Assembly (NCBI GenBank): GCA_946811695.1
Contig: OX328126.1
Location: 6,718,962 to 6,782,961 of the forward strand
Length of the DNA stretch: 64,000 nucleotides
Direction of reading: 5' to 3'
Source: Gonocerus acuteangulatus
Lineage: Eukaryota; Arthropoda; Insecta; Hemiptera; Coreidae
How positions within the stretch are numbered: position 1 is the stretch's first letter; each line of letters opens with the position of its first letter. Below, piece after piece: positions 1 through 10,180 of this stretch. The position numbers were made by a program, and so were the translations under genes. The notes under the pieces were generated by a model. That model was not told where the DNA came from. It saw nothing but the letters and a program-made list of their open reading frames with translations, and ran no database searches.

Positions 1-613
1 GCATTGAACCGCCATATTCGCTCATAGTATCTAACCGTTGTGAAGTTTATTTTTTGGATTTAGGACTTAATATATATATGTAGACTAAATCATAGCAAGA
101 AGTAATCCTCCGTCGTCGGTTCTTAACTATGTAGACTCGCTAATGTTATCCAATCTTAGATACATCGTATTTAAAATCCACAGCAAAAACACGACATTTC
201 ATCAGAATCCCCTGCTGAATAAAACTTATATAGAATAATATGCAAAATAAAGCCTATCTAGTGGATAAAAATAGAGGAAAAAAGCCGTTCGTGGTGGTAG
301 AAAATCTTAAAAGTAATTCGCTCAGAAATCTCCGAAATATTGTCACTAATTTTACGTATCCTGTTTTATAGCCAAATAGATTTATATTCTATAATCAATA
401 AGAAAAAACTACTAACAATAAAAACTATGGGTAACAGATGAAAATAGGGAATACCAAGAATAATTCTAAAGAACGAAATCAACACCAGTACTGTAATCTA
501 GATATTCATACGGCATCTTCGAATTCTAACAAGCAAAATATTGATTCTAATTATACGTATCCTGTTTTATTGACAAATACATTTGACTACTATAAGCAAT
601 TAAAAACACTAGG
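1..613. other. No gene seen; repeat debris
   Basis: No credible coding region. The stretch around 540-612 resembles, in reverse orientation, the distal part of element A (a block with a cctgttttattg core followed by an aagcaattaaaa block, also seen near 5930), so this is probably degraded element A sequence. The rest is A+T-rich and unrecognised. Confidence 0.5.
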
Positions 614-688
614 GAATATGCCAAAGAACTCGGAGTAGGAGCCTCGACAGTTTCAAGACATTTGAAGGAAATCGACAAATCCAAAACT
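614..688 (+). pseudogene. mariner transposase helix-turn-helix scrap
   Basis: A 25-codon open stretch reads E-Y-A-K-E-L-G-V-G-A-S-T-V-S-R-H-L-K-E-I-D-K-S-K-T. The pattern (aliphatic-A-x2-L-x-V-x3-T-V-S-R-x-L-K-x-I) is that of the second DNA-recognition helix-turn-helix of mariner-family transposases, just before the linker to the catalytic domain. No start codon, no first helix-turn-helix and no DDE domain follows: FB1 begins 27 bp downstream. The fragment is too short to identify firmly, and a chance match or another helix-turn-helix protein is possible. If right, it is a relic, perhaps the site into which FB1 inserted. Confidence 0.4.
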
Positions 689-902
689 GACATTTCATAC
701 GGTACAGCCTGATAGTCCGTCGGCCCGTGTACATTTTATGCAACGATTTTTAAGATTCTTCATTTTAGCGCGGTTCCTCCCTCCCCCATAGGGAGGAACC
801 CCGCTTATAGGGTTGATACAATGAAACAATCCGGAAGTGCCGACTAGAAAATTTCGCGTTTCAGAACCCCTAGAGACCGAAAATAACGGTGGTTCAAATT
901 TG

Positions 903-928
903 TATATATATATATGTATATATTTATT

Positions 929-976
<48 letters not shown>
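903..976. repeat. TA microsatellite of element A
   Basis: Interrupted (TA)n between the ttcaaatttg block and the tttgtctgttcgctc block. The same placement recurs in A2 (about 22987-23030) and A3 (about 60618-60702), so the microsatellite is a structural part of the family. Runs of Tyr-Ile codons from it give many spurious open frames. Confidence 0.9.
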
Positions 977-981
<5 letters not shown>

Positions 982-2179
982 CTGTTCGCTCTCTAGATAG
1001 AAGACGAATGGTCCGATTTTGATGAAATTTGGTACAAAAATCCTTCGTCCAATTTGAAAGGTCAAGTTCGTTAACCAGCAAAATCCGCCTACTGGAAGAT
1101 GGCGTTTGGGGCGAAATTGGCGCAAAAACAATCGTAACGCTTACGTTTTTGAGTTCATAAGCTTGTAAGTACTCGTTTTATATGATTCCTGGGCTAGGAA
1201 AACGAATGAAACCATTTTGAAGGCTATCTCTTTAACCGTTTTCGAGAAAATTGGAAAAATAGTTTTTGAATACCGTTTTTGGTTTGGGTACTTAGAATTA
1301 CGGGATTCAGTTGAAACTTTATCTGCATGTTCTACTTTCATTAAAACTAATATGTTGAAAGTTTTGTTACGTTTGGAGTTAAGGAAGGGTTAGAATAAAA
1401 TATTTTATGAACAGACATGAAAAGTTTTGGGAAGCTCGTATACGTTCATTAATATCTCGAACACGGTTGGGAAATCGTGGTAAGTGGATAGAAACTATTT
1501 GAAAGCTTACTAAATTCTCTACAAAAAAGATTCTAAAACTATTTTTGATTAGGTTATGTCAATCGGAGAAATAAGTGCTTAAAACTTCAAATACGTCTGT
1601 TTTGTTCTTATGAACGGGTTTTTGTCGTTCTTGTTGTAATTTTTGTCTCTTTCCCTTCGTTTTGTATTGCTTTTTATTTTTGTAATTTCTTATGTTGCGA
1701 AAATTTTGTGTGTAAAACAGGATATGAAAAATGAGGCCAATTTTCTGTTGCTAGAAATAATATAAATTTTGGGAACTTTCATTAATATCTCGAAAACTGT
1801 TGAGAATTTTGGTAAACGGAAGAATACCATTAGAAAGATTATTAAATGCTCTACATAAAAGGTTCTAATGAAAGTTTTGATTAGGCGATGTCAATCGGAG
1901 AAATAAGAGCTTAAAGCTTTAAAGTAATTGATTTCGCTTATTCGAAGTGTTCTTTTTGTCTGTATTTTATTCCTTGTTATTTTTTAATTGCTTATAGTTG
2001 GATAATGTATTCGAAAATAAAACAGGTTAAGTAAAATAACAAAAACAATTTATTGTTAGAAATATAGAGTTCCAAGATTCCAAGACCGTGTAACTAGCGG
2101 GACGGTTTCTAGTGTTGCCGACCCTTCCAGGTAAGATTGTAAATCCTACCTTTCAAGACTGGTGGAACCAAAATATAAC

Positions 2180-2342
2180 TTTCAGGGTTCGGTCACTGCT
2201 ACTTAATAAAACTACATTTTATCGTAAAAATGGTTTTATTGTGCCGACGTTTCGGCTTGAACTTCAAGCCTTCATCAGGGCTGTAAATACAAGTAGGACA
2301 TATTTAACACTAATATATGCACATATCTGTGTGAATATACCT

Positions 2343-2408
<66 letters not shown>

Positions 2409-2581
2409 TATATATATATAATATATATATATATATTTATATATTTGCATATACACGCACACATATGTACATATATATGCCCACATACATACACATATGG
2501 GGTATGTATTATTAAGTAGCAGTGACCTAACCCGGACAATCCCTACCTTGCATCATCAACGGTCAACGATCTCCTCTCAAC
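2180..2581 (-). mobile_element. Penelope-like / retrozyme-like insert in A1
   Basis: 402 bp flanked by a near-perfect duplication (aaaatataac at 2170-2179, aaaataataac at 2582-2592). Copy A3 shows the uninterrupted site near 62157-62167. The insert has inverted ends (around 2187-2208 and 2512-2532, core tcactgctacttaataa), an internal TA microsatellite, and on the minus strand a hammerhead-type fold (2243-2281). A related unit lies in A2 on the plus strand at about 25195-25305. Penelope-like elements are known to carry such folds in their terminal repeats; the family assignment is inference because no reverse transcriptase is present. Confidence 0.6.
2243..2281 (-). ncRNA. Hammerhead-type ribozyme fold
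   Basis: Read on the minus strand: stem I GCC (2281-2279), core CTGATGA (2278-2272), one unpaired A, stem II GGCTTG with loop AAGTT and CAAGCC (2270-2254), core GAA (2253-2251), ACGT (2250-2247) forming a 2-bp stem III, predicted cleavage base C (2246), stem I partner GGC (2245-2243). All conserved core positions are present. The extra base before stem II and the minimal stem III are unusual; such short stem III forms are proposed to act as dimers. Activity is untested. Confidence 0.55.
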
Positions 2582-2681
2582 AAAATAATAACTGCTTCTA
2601 TTTTAATCTTTCGAAATTAGACTAGGGATAAGAACGGAACCGCGCTAAGATGAGGCAGTTCCTGCGAGTCGGACTTTTTTT

Positions 2682-3352
2682 CACTATTGATTGTACAAGT
2701 CTTAACTAGAACAGTGCCGCTTGTCAGCTGGCTAGGTAGCGGTGGGTTTGGCTGCGGGGGCGTTGCAAACTTCGGAAAAATATGAAAATGTGAAACGATT
2801 TTAAGATTCATGAAATTTTTTGGAGAAACACCTTTCATTATACAATAATCATTGGCACTTGTCAGCTGGCCGGCCAGCGGTGGACTGATTGTCAGCTGGG
2901 GGTCTAAACTTGGCAAAAATACGAAATTCTGAAACGATTTTAAGATTGCTGAAATTTTGGTGGTTACTAGTATTTGTAGTGAGATTAACGAAAAACATTG
3001 TCAGCTGCTCATGTCTTGGTGGAAAACTTGTCAGCTGGGGGGGGGGGGGGGTGTATAAGCGCTGAGCACATGGCGCGCGCTCCGCTTTATACCGCCAGCT
3101 GACAACTTTTCCACCCACATATAAGCAGCTGACAATTTGTTTCGTCAATCTTATTACGAATACTACCTACTAGCAAAATTTCAGGAATCTTAATATAGTT
3201 TTTGACTATTTAATAGCGAAAGCATGCTTATATTGATTACAACTTCTGAATATATTGCTTGTAAATGAATATTTTTATTATCAACGTTAAAATATATTAT
3301 GTATTTGCATTAAGGTAAGATGAAAAAATATGTCAATTATTTGTATAAAATA
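2682..3352 (+). repeat. FB1 left inverted arm (inner part)
   Basis: Matches the complement of about 5164-5845 over most of its length, including the GC-rich segment around 3055-3110 and the segment around 3160-3330 that ends in a gcattaaggtaagatg motif. A homopolymer G run (3039-3052 region) is shorter in the other arm. Open frames here are mirrored in the right arm and have no recognisable domain. Confidence 0.85.
2721..3135. promoter_or_regulatory. Seven TTGTCAGCTG motifs, paired at 30 bp
   Basis: Exact decamers start at 2721, 2859, 2889, 2998 and 3028 (plus sense) and at 3096 and 3126 (complement, CAGCTGACAA). Three pairs (2859/2889, 2998/3028, 3096/3126) have a spacing of exactly 30 bp, about three helical turns. 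The arrangement resembles sub-terminal transposase-binding sites of foldback and related DNA transposons; that role is inferred. Confidence 0.65.
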
Positions 3353-3728
3353 CTGTATTGGTAATAAAAAAGTATTATACAATTAATCATAATAATAATA
3401 ATAGTATACTAATAACACTTTGTAATAAAAAGAAAGTCAATCGTTTTCTGATTCTCATCCGCAGTAATTGTGCGGTCATCCTCTTCTTGGTGTCTTTCAG
3501 CTGAAAATACTAATTATTGTTATTGATGAAATGATTAAACATTAATAAAGCATAGAAAATAAATAGTTTTAATATCTTCAGTGAATTGCTGATCTCGAAC
3601 AATCATATCAACTACTGGACGGAATTGTTACAGGTTTATATATTATCTTCAATATCCCATCCGTAATCCAGAGGAGTTAAACTTGAAGGTTCTTGTTTGT
3701 TTATTTTAGATTTTAAACATCGTCGTAT

Positions 3729-3730
<2 letters not shown>

Positions 3731-3780
<50 letters not shown>
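3731..3780. repeat. Poly-T tract
   Basis: About 50 consecutive T. It could be the reverse-oriented A tail of an unrecognised retroposon or simple expansion; the length in the assembly may be unreliable. Confidence 0.9.
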
Positions 3781-4079
3781 CAATCTACTTTACAGTAGAT
3801 TTATACTTGATATTAGGCGTATAGCCATCGGAGATCAACCATACAGGCTGCTAGGATTGCTAAAACGTGGCGAAGCTCTACACCTCTTAAGGATTGTTTA
3901 ACTGTAGTCTGTATAGAGTGTCTGACACAGCAAACATACAGACAAACAGACAACAATTCTATAAATCATTGTTTTGGGTACAATTGCATTGATAAAGGCC
4001 CCCAATAGTATTTTTACTCATATATCTTGCATGTACAAACAGCGATCCGTTAGAATTTTATTATAAGTGAAGATAGATT

Positions 4080-4262
4080 ACGGCTAGTAGTGGTAAGTTG
4101 GTAAATCGGGTCCAGAATAAACCCCCCTCCTAATAAACCGATTTACTTTATTTTTACAACATATTTTTCTATTAATATTTCCACAAACGAATATCGAGTT
4201 TCGTCCGAGCGACTTTGGGTCCGGAGTAAACCCCTCCTCCAGATGAACCAATTTTTCTGGTT
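4080..4262 (-). repeat. Dispersed repeat shared with 45300-45625
   Basis: Two blocks with a ccggagtaaaccc or ccagaataaaccc core followed by C-rich text and then an aaccgattta or aaccaattt block. The complement of this pattern forms a short tandem at 45300-45625. Function unknown. Confidence 0.5.
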
Positions 4263-5163
4263 AAGGAACTCGTTAAATCATTTGCTAAGAGAATACTATA
4301 TACAAAGTTTCGTTTAAAAAAAATCCTCTGGTGTGTATCGAATTAACGATAGTTCATGAAATGTTGGACGTGATTCTTTACATTGGCATAACTTTTTTAT
4401 TTATGTACCGATTCGCATGAAACAAACACTAAATATTAAGTGAAACGTACCACAATATATTAGTGAATACTGCAACTAAATCGGATAAGCCGTTTCTGAG
4501 ATTAGCGCGCACAGATAAACAGACAAGCAGGCAAAAATTTTAAAAATCATTGTTTTGGGTACTATTGCATTGATAAAGGTCCCCAATAGTATTTTTCCCC
4601 ATCTTCCAGAAACAGACAGCGATCCGTTAGAATTGTATTATTTGTATAGATTTGTATTAAGGTATGATGAAAAAATATATTATTTATTTGTATAAAATAC
4701 TGTAAAAATTATTATATAATTTATTTATAATAATATAGTTACCTAATAAAACTTTTTAATAAAAAGAAAGTCTGACTGTTCACCTTCAGAATCATTACTT
4801 TCGATATTTGTAGTGTTTGTGAGGTCATCCTGCTGTCTCTCATGTGAAAATACTAATTATTGGTACTGAAAAAATGATGAAACATTAATAAAGCAAAGAA
4901 AATGAATTAATTTAATATCTTCAGTGAATTACTGATCTCGAACAATCATTTCAACTACTGGAGGTAATTGTTCGCCATCAAACCATTTACACGTGTATAT
5001 TTTATTCATGTTATTATTAGATGTTAAAAATCGGATGAATATGGGAACGTGAGCAAACCAAAGTATTTAGATAATAATAACTTATTTTTAACACTAGGCG
5101 AAACACTGTGCCGAGCGTTGCCTGATTTTCACGCATTCACAGGCAAAAATTTTTTATGTGCTA

Positions 5164-5879
5164 TGTATTTAATACAAATAAATGATATATTTTTTCATCA
5201 TACCTTAATGCAAATACATAATATATTTTAACGTTAATAATAAAAATATTCATTTACAATCAATATATTCAGAAGTTGTAATCAATATAAGCATGCTTTC
5301 GCTATTAAATAGTCAAAAACTATATTAAGATTCCTGAAATTTTGCTAGTAGGTAGTATTCGTAATAAGATTGACAAAACAAATTGTCAGCTGCTTATATG
5401 TGGGTGGAAAAGTTGTCAGCTGGCGGTATAAAGCGGAGCGCGCGCCATGTGCTCAGCGCTTATACCCCCCCAGCTGACAAGTTTTCCACCAAGATATGAG
5501 AAGCTTACAATGTTTTTTGTTAATCTCACTACAAATACTAGTAACCACCAAAATTTCAGCAATCTTAAAATCGTTTCAGAATTTCGTATTTTTGCCAAGT
5601 TTAGACCCCCAGCTGACAATCAGTCCACCGCTGGCCGGCCAGCTGACAAGTGCCAATGATTATTGTATAATGAAAGGTGTCTCTCCAAGAAATTTCATAA
5701 ATCTTAAAATCGTTTCACATTTTCATATTTTTCCGAAGTTTGCAACGCCCCCGCAGCCAAACCCACCGCTACCTAGCCAGCTGACAAGTGGCACTGTTCT
5801 AGTTAAGACTTGTACAATCAATAGTGAAAAAATGATGAATCTTAAAAATCGTTGCATAAAATGTCACGGGCCGACGGAC
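5164..5879 (-). repeat. FB1 right inverted arm
   Basis: Inverted copy of the left arm, uninterrupted and therefore preserving the empty site for A1 at about 5831-5845. It ends CCGACGGAC at 5879, then TA. Confidence 0.85.
5383..5787. promoter_or_regulatory. Right-arm TTGTCAGCTG motif cluster
   Basis: Exact decamers start at 5383 and 5413 (plus sense) and 5471, 5610, 5640 and 5778 (complement). A degenerate one, aagcttacaa, lies near 5501. Pairs 5383/5413, 5471/5501 and 5610/5640 keep the 30-bp spacing of the left arm. Confidence 0.65.
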
Positions 5880-5884
5880 TATAA

Positions 5885-7822
5885 TATATTTTTAACAATG
5901 AATTGTTTTTCTTATTTTAATTAATCTGTTTTATTGTCAAATACATTATCCAACTTTAAGCAATTAAAAAAAACAAGGAATAAAAACAGACAAAAAGAAC
6001 CGTTCGAATAAACGAAATTCAATTACTTCAAAGTTTAAGCACTTATTTCTCCGATTGACATAGCCTAATCAAAAATTGTTTCAGAATCATTTTTGTAGAA
6101 CATTTAGTAAGCTTTCACATGGTAACCCTCCGTTTACCAATATTCCTAACCGTCTTCGAGATTTCAGGGAATGTATACGAAGTTCCCAAAACATTTCATG
6201 TCTGTTAATAAAATATTTTATTCTAATCCTTCCTTAGCTCCAAACGTAACCAAAATTTTAACATATTAGTGTTGATGAAATTCAAACATGCAGAAAATGT
6301 TTCAACTGAATCCCATAATTTTAAGTATCAAAATCAAAGACAAAAAGAACAGTTCGAATAAGCGAAATCAATTACTTTAATCAAAACTTTCATTAGAACC
6401 TTTTATGTAGAGCATTTAATAAGCTTTCTAATGGTATTCTTCCGTTTACCAAAATTCTCAACAGTTTTCGAGATATTAATGAAAGTTCCCAAAATTTATA
6501 TTATTTCTAGCAACTGAAAATTGGCCTCATTTTTCATATCCTGTTTTACACACAAAATTTTCGCAACATAAGAAATTACAAAAATAAAAAGCAATACAAA
6601 ACGAAGGGAAAGAGACAAAAATTACAACAAGAACGACAAAAACCCGTTCATAAGAACAAAACAGACGTATTTGAAGTTTTAAGTACCTATTTCTCCGATT
6701 GACATCGCCTAATCAAAACGTTCATTAGAACCTTTTTTGTAGAGCATATCGTAAGCTTTCTAATGGTATTCTTCTATTTCCCAAATTCTCTACATTTTTC
6801 GAGATATTAAGGAAAGTATACGAAGTTACCAAAACTTTTTTATGCCTGTTAATAAAATATTTTATTCTAACCCTTCCTTAACTCCAAACGCAACCAACAT
6901 TTCAACATATTAGTTTTAATGAATGTAGAACATGCAAAAAATTGCTTCAACTGAATCCCATGATTCTAAGTACCCAATCCAAAAACGGTATTCAAAAACT
7001 ATTCTTCCAATTTTCTCGAAAACGGTTAAAGCTATCGCCTTGAAAAGGGTTTCATTCGTTTTCCTAGCCCAAGAAGCCTATAAATAAATTGTTTTTCTTA
7101 TTTTTCTTAACCTGTTTTATTTTCAAATACATTATCCAACAATAAGCAATTAAAAAATAACAAGGAATAAAAAACAGACAAAAATAACAGTTCGAATAAG
7201 CGAAATCAATTACTTTAAAGTTTTAAGCTCTTATTTCTCCGATTGACATCGCCTAATCAAAACTTTCATTAGAACCTTTTTTTTAGAGCATTTAATAAGC
7301 TTTCTAATGGTATTGTTCCGTTTACCAAGATTTTCAACCTTTTTCGAGATATTAAGGAAAGTAAACAAAGTTACTAAAACTTTTTATGTCTGTTAATAAA
7401 ATATTTTATTCTAACCCTTCATTAACTCCAAACGTAACCAAAATTTCAACATATTAGTTTTGATGAATGTAGAACATGCAGAAAATGTTTCAACTGAATC
7501 CCATGTTTCTAAGTACCCAAACCAATAACGGTATTCAAAAAATATTTTTCCAATTTTCTCGAAAACGGTTAAAGCTATCGCCTTGAAAATGGTTTCATTC
7601 GTTTTCCTATCCCAGGAATCATATAAAACGAGTACTTAGAATCTTATGAACTCAAAAACGTAAGCGTTACGATTTTTTTTGCGCTAATTTCGCCCCAAAC
7701 GCCATCTTCCAGTAGGCGGATTTTGCTGGTTAACGAACTTGACCTTTCAAATTGGACGAAGGATTTTTGTACCAAATTTCATCAAAATCGGACCATTCGT
7801 CTTCTATCTAGAGAGCGAACAG

Positions 7823-7868
<46 letters not shown>
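5885..7868 (-). mobile_element. Inverted, end-less element A copy
   Basis: Read on the minus strand from 7868 this follows element A: TA microsatellite (7827-7867), the tttgtctgttcgctc module, the gaaatttggtacaaaaatcc block, then repeated modules built from a tatctcgaaaa block, a gtaaacggaagaataccat-like block and a gtcaatcggagaaataag block. At least three module copies are present (about 5930-6340, 6350-7060, 7080-7640), more than in A1. Neither the TTAGCGCGG end nor the GCAGTTCC tail is present. With A1 it makes 765-7868 look like one giant palindrome, but only FB1 has true ends. Confidence 0.7.
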
Positions 7869-7872
<4 letters not shown>

Positions 7873-8748
7873 CTGTTCACTACAAACCAACTGAAAATTG
7901 AAGAGAGGGAATGTGAACGGAAAGAGAGTTTTGGAATATTCCCGGAACCGTGATACCAAAACAATAGTAATCTACCAGCGGGAAAATCATATGCTTCTGC
8001 TGAAAAGGAAGAGGTTCCTGTTGTGGAATTCCTAGGAAGATATTACTAGACATTATTCTATATAAATAAATAAATAAATATATATATATATATAATATAT
8101 AACTTACATTAGCTGCAATTGTCCATAGTACGGAGGTAAAAAATCAGGTTCTCTGTCCGTGTCCGTTGTACAGAGGTGTCCGCAATATAGAGGTTTATTT
8201 TATCTATAGAAAAATTCGGGACTGCGAGAAAATGTCCGTTAATAGAGGTGTCCGCTGTAGGGAGGTGTCCGTAATGGGAGGTTTCACTGTATATATATAT
8301 ATATATATATGTTGTAGATCCTAAGTTGAAAACTAAGATGTTCTAGGTAGTTGGTAACAGCTTATTAAGTCTTCAATAGTTTTGTATTTTAATTACATTT
8401 TTGTTGTGGAAACATTTAGGCTAGAAGCCATTTTCAATCCAATTGTCTGTGAAATACAATTAATTATACTGGTTAGGATATTAAGTTAAAATATAAACAA
8501 ATAATAAACATAAAAATTAGAGTATACTAATGTATCAACAACTGACCTGTATGACTTTGCATTATTTTTTTATATATATACATCATAATCTTCAGATTAT
8601 GTGCTTGTAAATTTGATATTATTTAGTTTGAGGAGGAAATTTCATTTTTTTTTTATTATTTTTTTAAAATTGTATGGTTCGTGACTGGAAATTAATGGAT
8701 ATTTATGTAGAAATATTTGGTTAAAAAAATTTTATTGTTAAAATTAAT
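7869..8748. other. No gene; includes a pogo/Tigger-like terminus
   Basis: The block at about 8120-8290 has repeats of gaggtgtccg or ggaggtgtccg and ends ggaggtttcactgt beside TA. Read from the other strand this is a CAGTG-aaacctcc terminus followed by repeated cggacacctc motifs, the style of pogo/Tigger (Tc1/mariner superfamily) ends. The partner end was not found. The rest is A+T-rich. Confidence 0.4.
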
Positions 8749-8958
8749 ATGGATGATATTATACCTCTATTATTACATTGATGATATTATTATTACCTCA
8801 ATTATTACATATTATTTTATATATTTGAGTCTGCTTCTGTAAAGGAGGACTAGATGGTTAACCATCACTATGCTGATGTCATCAAAACCATAGATTTTTA
8901 AATAAAATCTTACAACCACAAATAACATACAATAAAATTCCCAATATTTAAATTTCAC

Positions 8959-9123
8959 ACGGGGTCTCCCGTGGTCTAATGGCTAGCGCCTTGGATTCAT
9001 AAGCGGGAGATGGTGGGTTCGATTCCCAACCTCCGGCAGGAATTTTATCATCCCACGGCTCGCTGGTAAAATTCCTCGCTGCACCCTGGATGTCGGCGCT
9101 AATGACCTAGATGTAGATGCGCC

Positions 9124-9170
<47 letters not shown>

Positions 9171-9201
9171 AAAAAAAAAAAATAAAAAAAAAAAAAAAAA
9201 A
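8959..9201 (+). mobile_element. SINE1 copy a (tRNA-derived)
   Basis: The head resembles a tRNA: box A tggtctaatgg (8972-8982), box B ggttcgattcc (9016-9026), the internal RNA polymerase III promoter. The body ends in ggatgtcggcgctaatgacc and gcgccgt followed by an A-rich tail of about 75 nt. It is flanked by an 11-bp duplication ttaaatttcac (8948-8958 and 9202-9212), the mark of LINE-driven insertion. The anticodon-loop position (attcataa) reads CAT, but the overall source tRNA is uncertain. Confidence 0.9.
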
Positions 9202-9304
9202 TTAAATTTCACTCCTTAAAAAATTATAAATATAAATATCATCCGTTAAATTAAAATATTAAAAATACAAAAAAAAAATAATAATCGTTTTTCACTACAT
9301 AAAA

Positions 9305-10180
9305 TATGAATACACCACCTGCCAACCCTCAGTCTTGCAGTTATAGACCTCCGATACAGAAGCAGACTCAAATACACCACCTGCCAACCCTCAGTCTTGC
9401 AGTTATAGTCCTCCTTTACAGAAGCAGACTCAAATACACCACCTGCCAACCCTCAGTCTTGCAGTTATAGTCCTCCTTTTTAGAAGCAGACTCAAATACA
9501 CCACCTGCCAACCCTCAGTCTTGCAGTTATAGTCCTCCTTTACAGAAGCAGACTCAAATACACCACCTGCCAACCCTCAGTCTTGCAGTTATAGTCCTCC
9601 TTTACAGAAGCATACTCAAATACACCACCTGCCAACCCTCAGTCTTGCAGTTATAGTCCTCCTTTACAGAAGCAGACTCAAATACACCACCTGCCAACCC
9701 TCAGTCTTGCAGTTATAGTCCTCCTTTACAGAAGCAGACTCAAATACACCACCTGCCAACCCTCAGTCTTGCAGTTATAGTCCTCCTTTACAGAAGCAGA
9801 CTCAAATACACCACCTGCCAACCCTCAGTCTTGCAGTTATAGTCCTCCTTTACAGAAGCAGACTCAAATACACCACCTGCCAACCCTCAGTCTTGCAGTT
9901 ATAGTCCTCCTTTACAGAAGCAGACTCAAATACACCACCTGCCAACCCTCAGTCTTGCAGTTATAGTCCTCCTTTACAGAAGCAGACTCAAATACACCAC
10001 CTGCCAACCCTCAGTCTTGCAGTTATAGTCCTCCTTTACAGAAGCAGACTCAAATACACCACCTGCCAACCCTTAGTCTTGCAGTTATAGTCCTCCTTTA
10101 CAGAAGCAGACTCAAATATACCACCTGCCAACCCTCAGTCTTCCAGTTATAGTCCTCCATTACAGAAGCAGACTCAAATA
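9305..10180 (+). repeat. 62-bp tandem array, about 14 units
   Basis: The phrase gcagactcaaata recurs from 9362 to 10168, exactly 13 periods of 62 bp with no net indel, plus a diverged first unit. Units are nearly identical; the outermost are the most diverged. Open frames across it are artefacts. Confidence 0.95.

Larger units (their letters stand above)
765..2681 (+). mobile_element. Element A copy A1 (unclassified)
   Basis: Starts TTAGCGCGGTTCC, then a perfect hairpin (ggttcctccct at 772-782 with its complement at 790-800), a TA microsatellite (about 903-976), a module starting tttgtctgttcgctc, degenerate repeat modules of roughly 300 bp, and a right end GGAACCGCGCTAA (2636-2648) followed by a conserved tail GCAGTTCCTGCGAGTCGGAC plus a T run. 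The T-rich junction sits exactly where the opposite FB1 arm (about 5831-5845) has no insert. It carries a Penelope-like insert at 2180-2581. No protein is encoded. Other copies: 22850-25503 and 60479-62252, with partial ones at 5885-7868, 20084-20324 and 62345-62752. Confidence 0.75.
3296..4965 (+). repeat. Direct repeat inside FB1 centre
   Basis: Segment about 3296-3650 recurs diverged at about 4640-4965: both have a gatgaaaaaatat block, a tatttgtataaaatactgt block, aagaaagtc, a gaaaatactaattattg block, and an atatcttcagtgaatt block followed by ctgatctcgaacaatcat. Between them lie a pure T run and blocks matching repeats elsewhere in the window. No coding region is seen. Confidence 0.7.
715..5879. 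mobile_element. FB1: large foldback (long inverted repeat) element
   Basis: Both ends begin GTCCGTCGGCCCGTG (left 715 inward, right 5879 inward on the other strand), each flanked by TA (713-714 and 5880-5881), the target duplication expected of Tc1/mariner-type insertion. The arms are about 720 bp: left is 715-764 plus 2682 to about 3352, interrupted by element A copy A1; right is about 5164-5879. The symmetry axis lies near 4255. Without A1 the element is about 3.25 kb. The centre (about 3353-5163) encodes nothing recognisable, so it must be non-autonomous. Tc1/mariner ancestry is inferred only from the TA duplication; the arms are far longer than usual for that group. Confidence 0.7.

Noticed and set aside
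695..1131. Proteins with long Tyr-Ile runs (also at 7782, 45000, 60414, 62361 and 63466)
   Set aside because: They are translations of (TA)n microsatellites with repeat flanks, open in several frames at once.
2617..3148. Proline-rich open frames of 99 codons in the FB1 arm, also seen at 5416-5924
   Set aside because: Both arms give overlapping frames of similar length, the frames are not kept relative to each other, and no domain is seen. They follow the GTCAGCTG-rich DNA.
715..7868. One single 7.1-kb palindromic element
   Set aside because: The symmetry axes of the inner (near 4255) and outer (near 4400) matches differ and the outer right part lacks ends. It is better explained by FB1, A1 inside it, and an adjacent inverted A fragment.
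8972..9030. tRNA gene with CAT anticodon
   Set aside because: No proper acceptor stem closes; the sequence continues into the SINE1 body and A tail, is repeated four times and has target duplications. The same applies to the SINE2 heads at 44801, 57305 and 56411.
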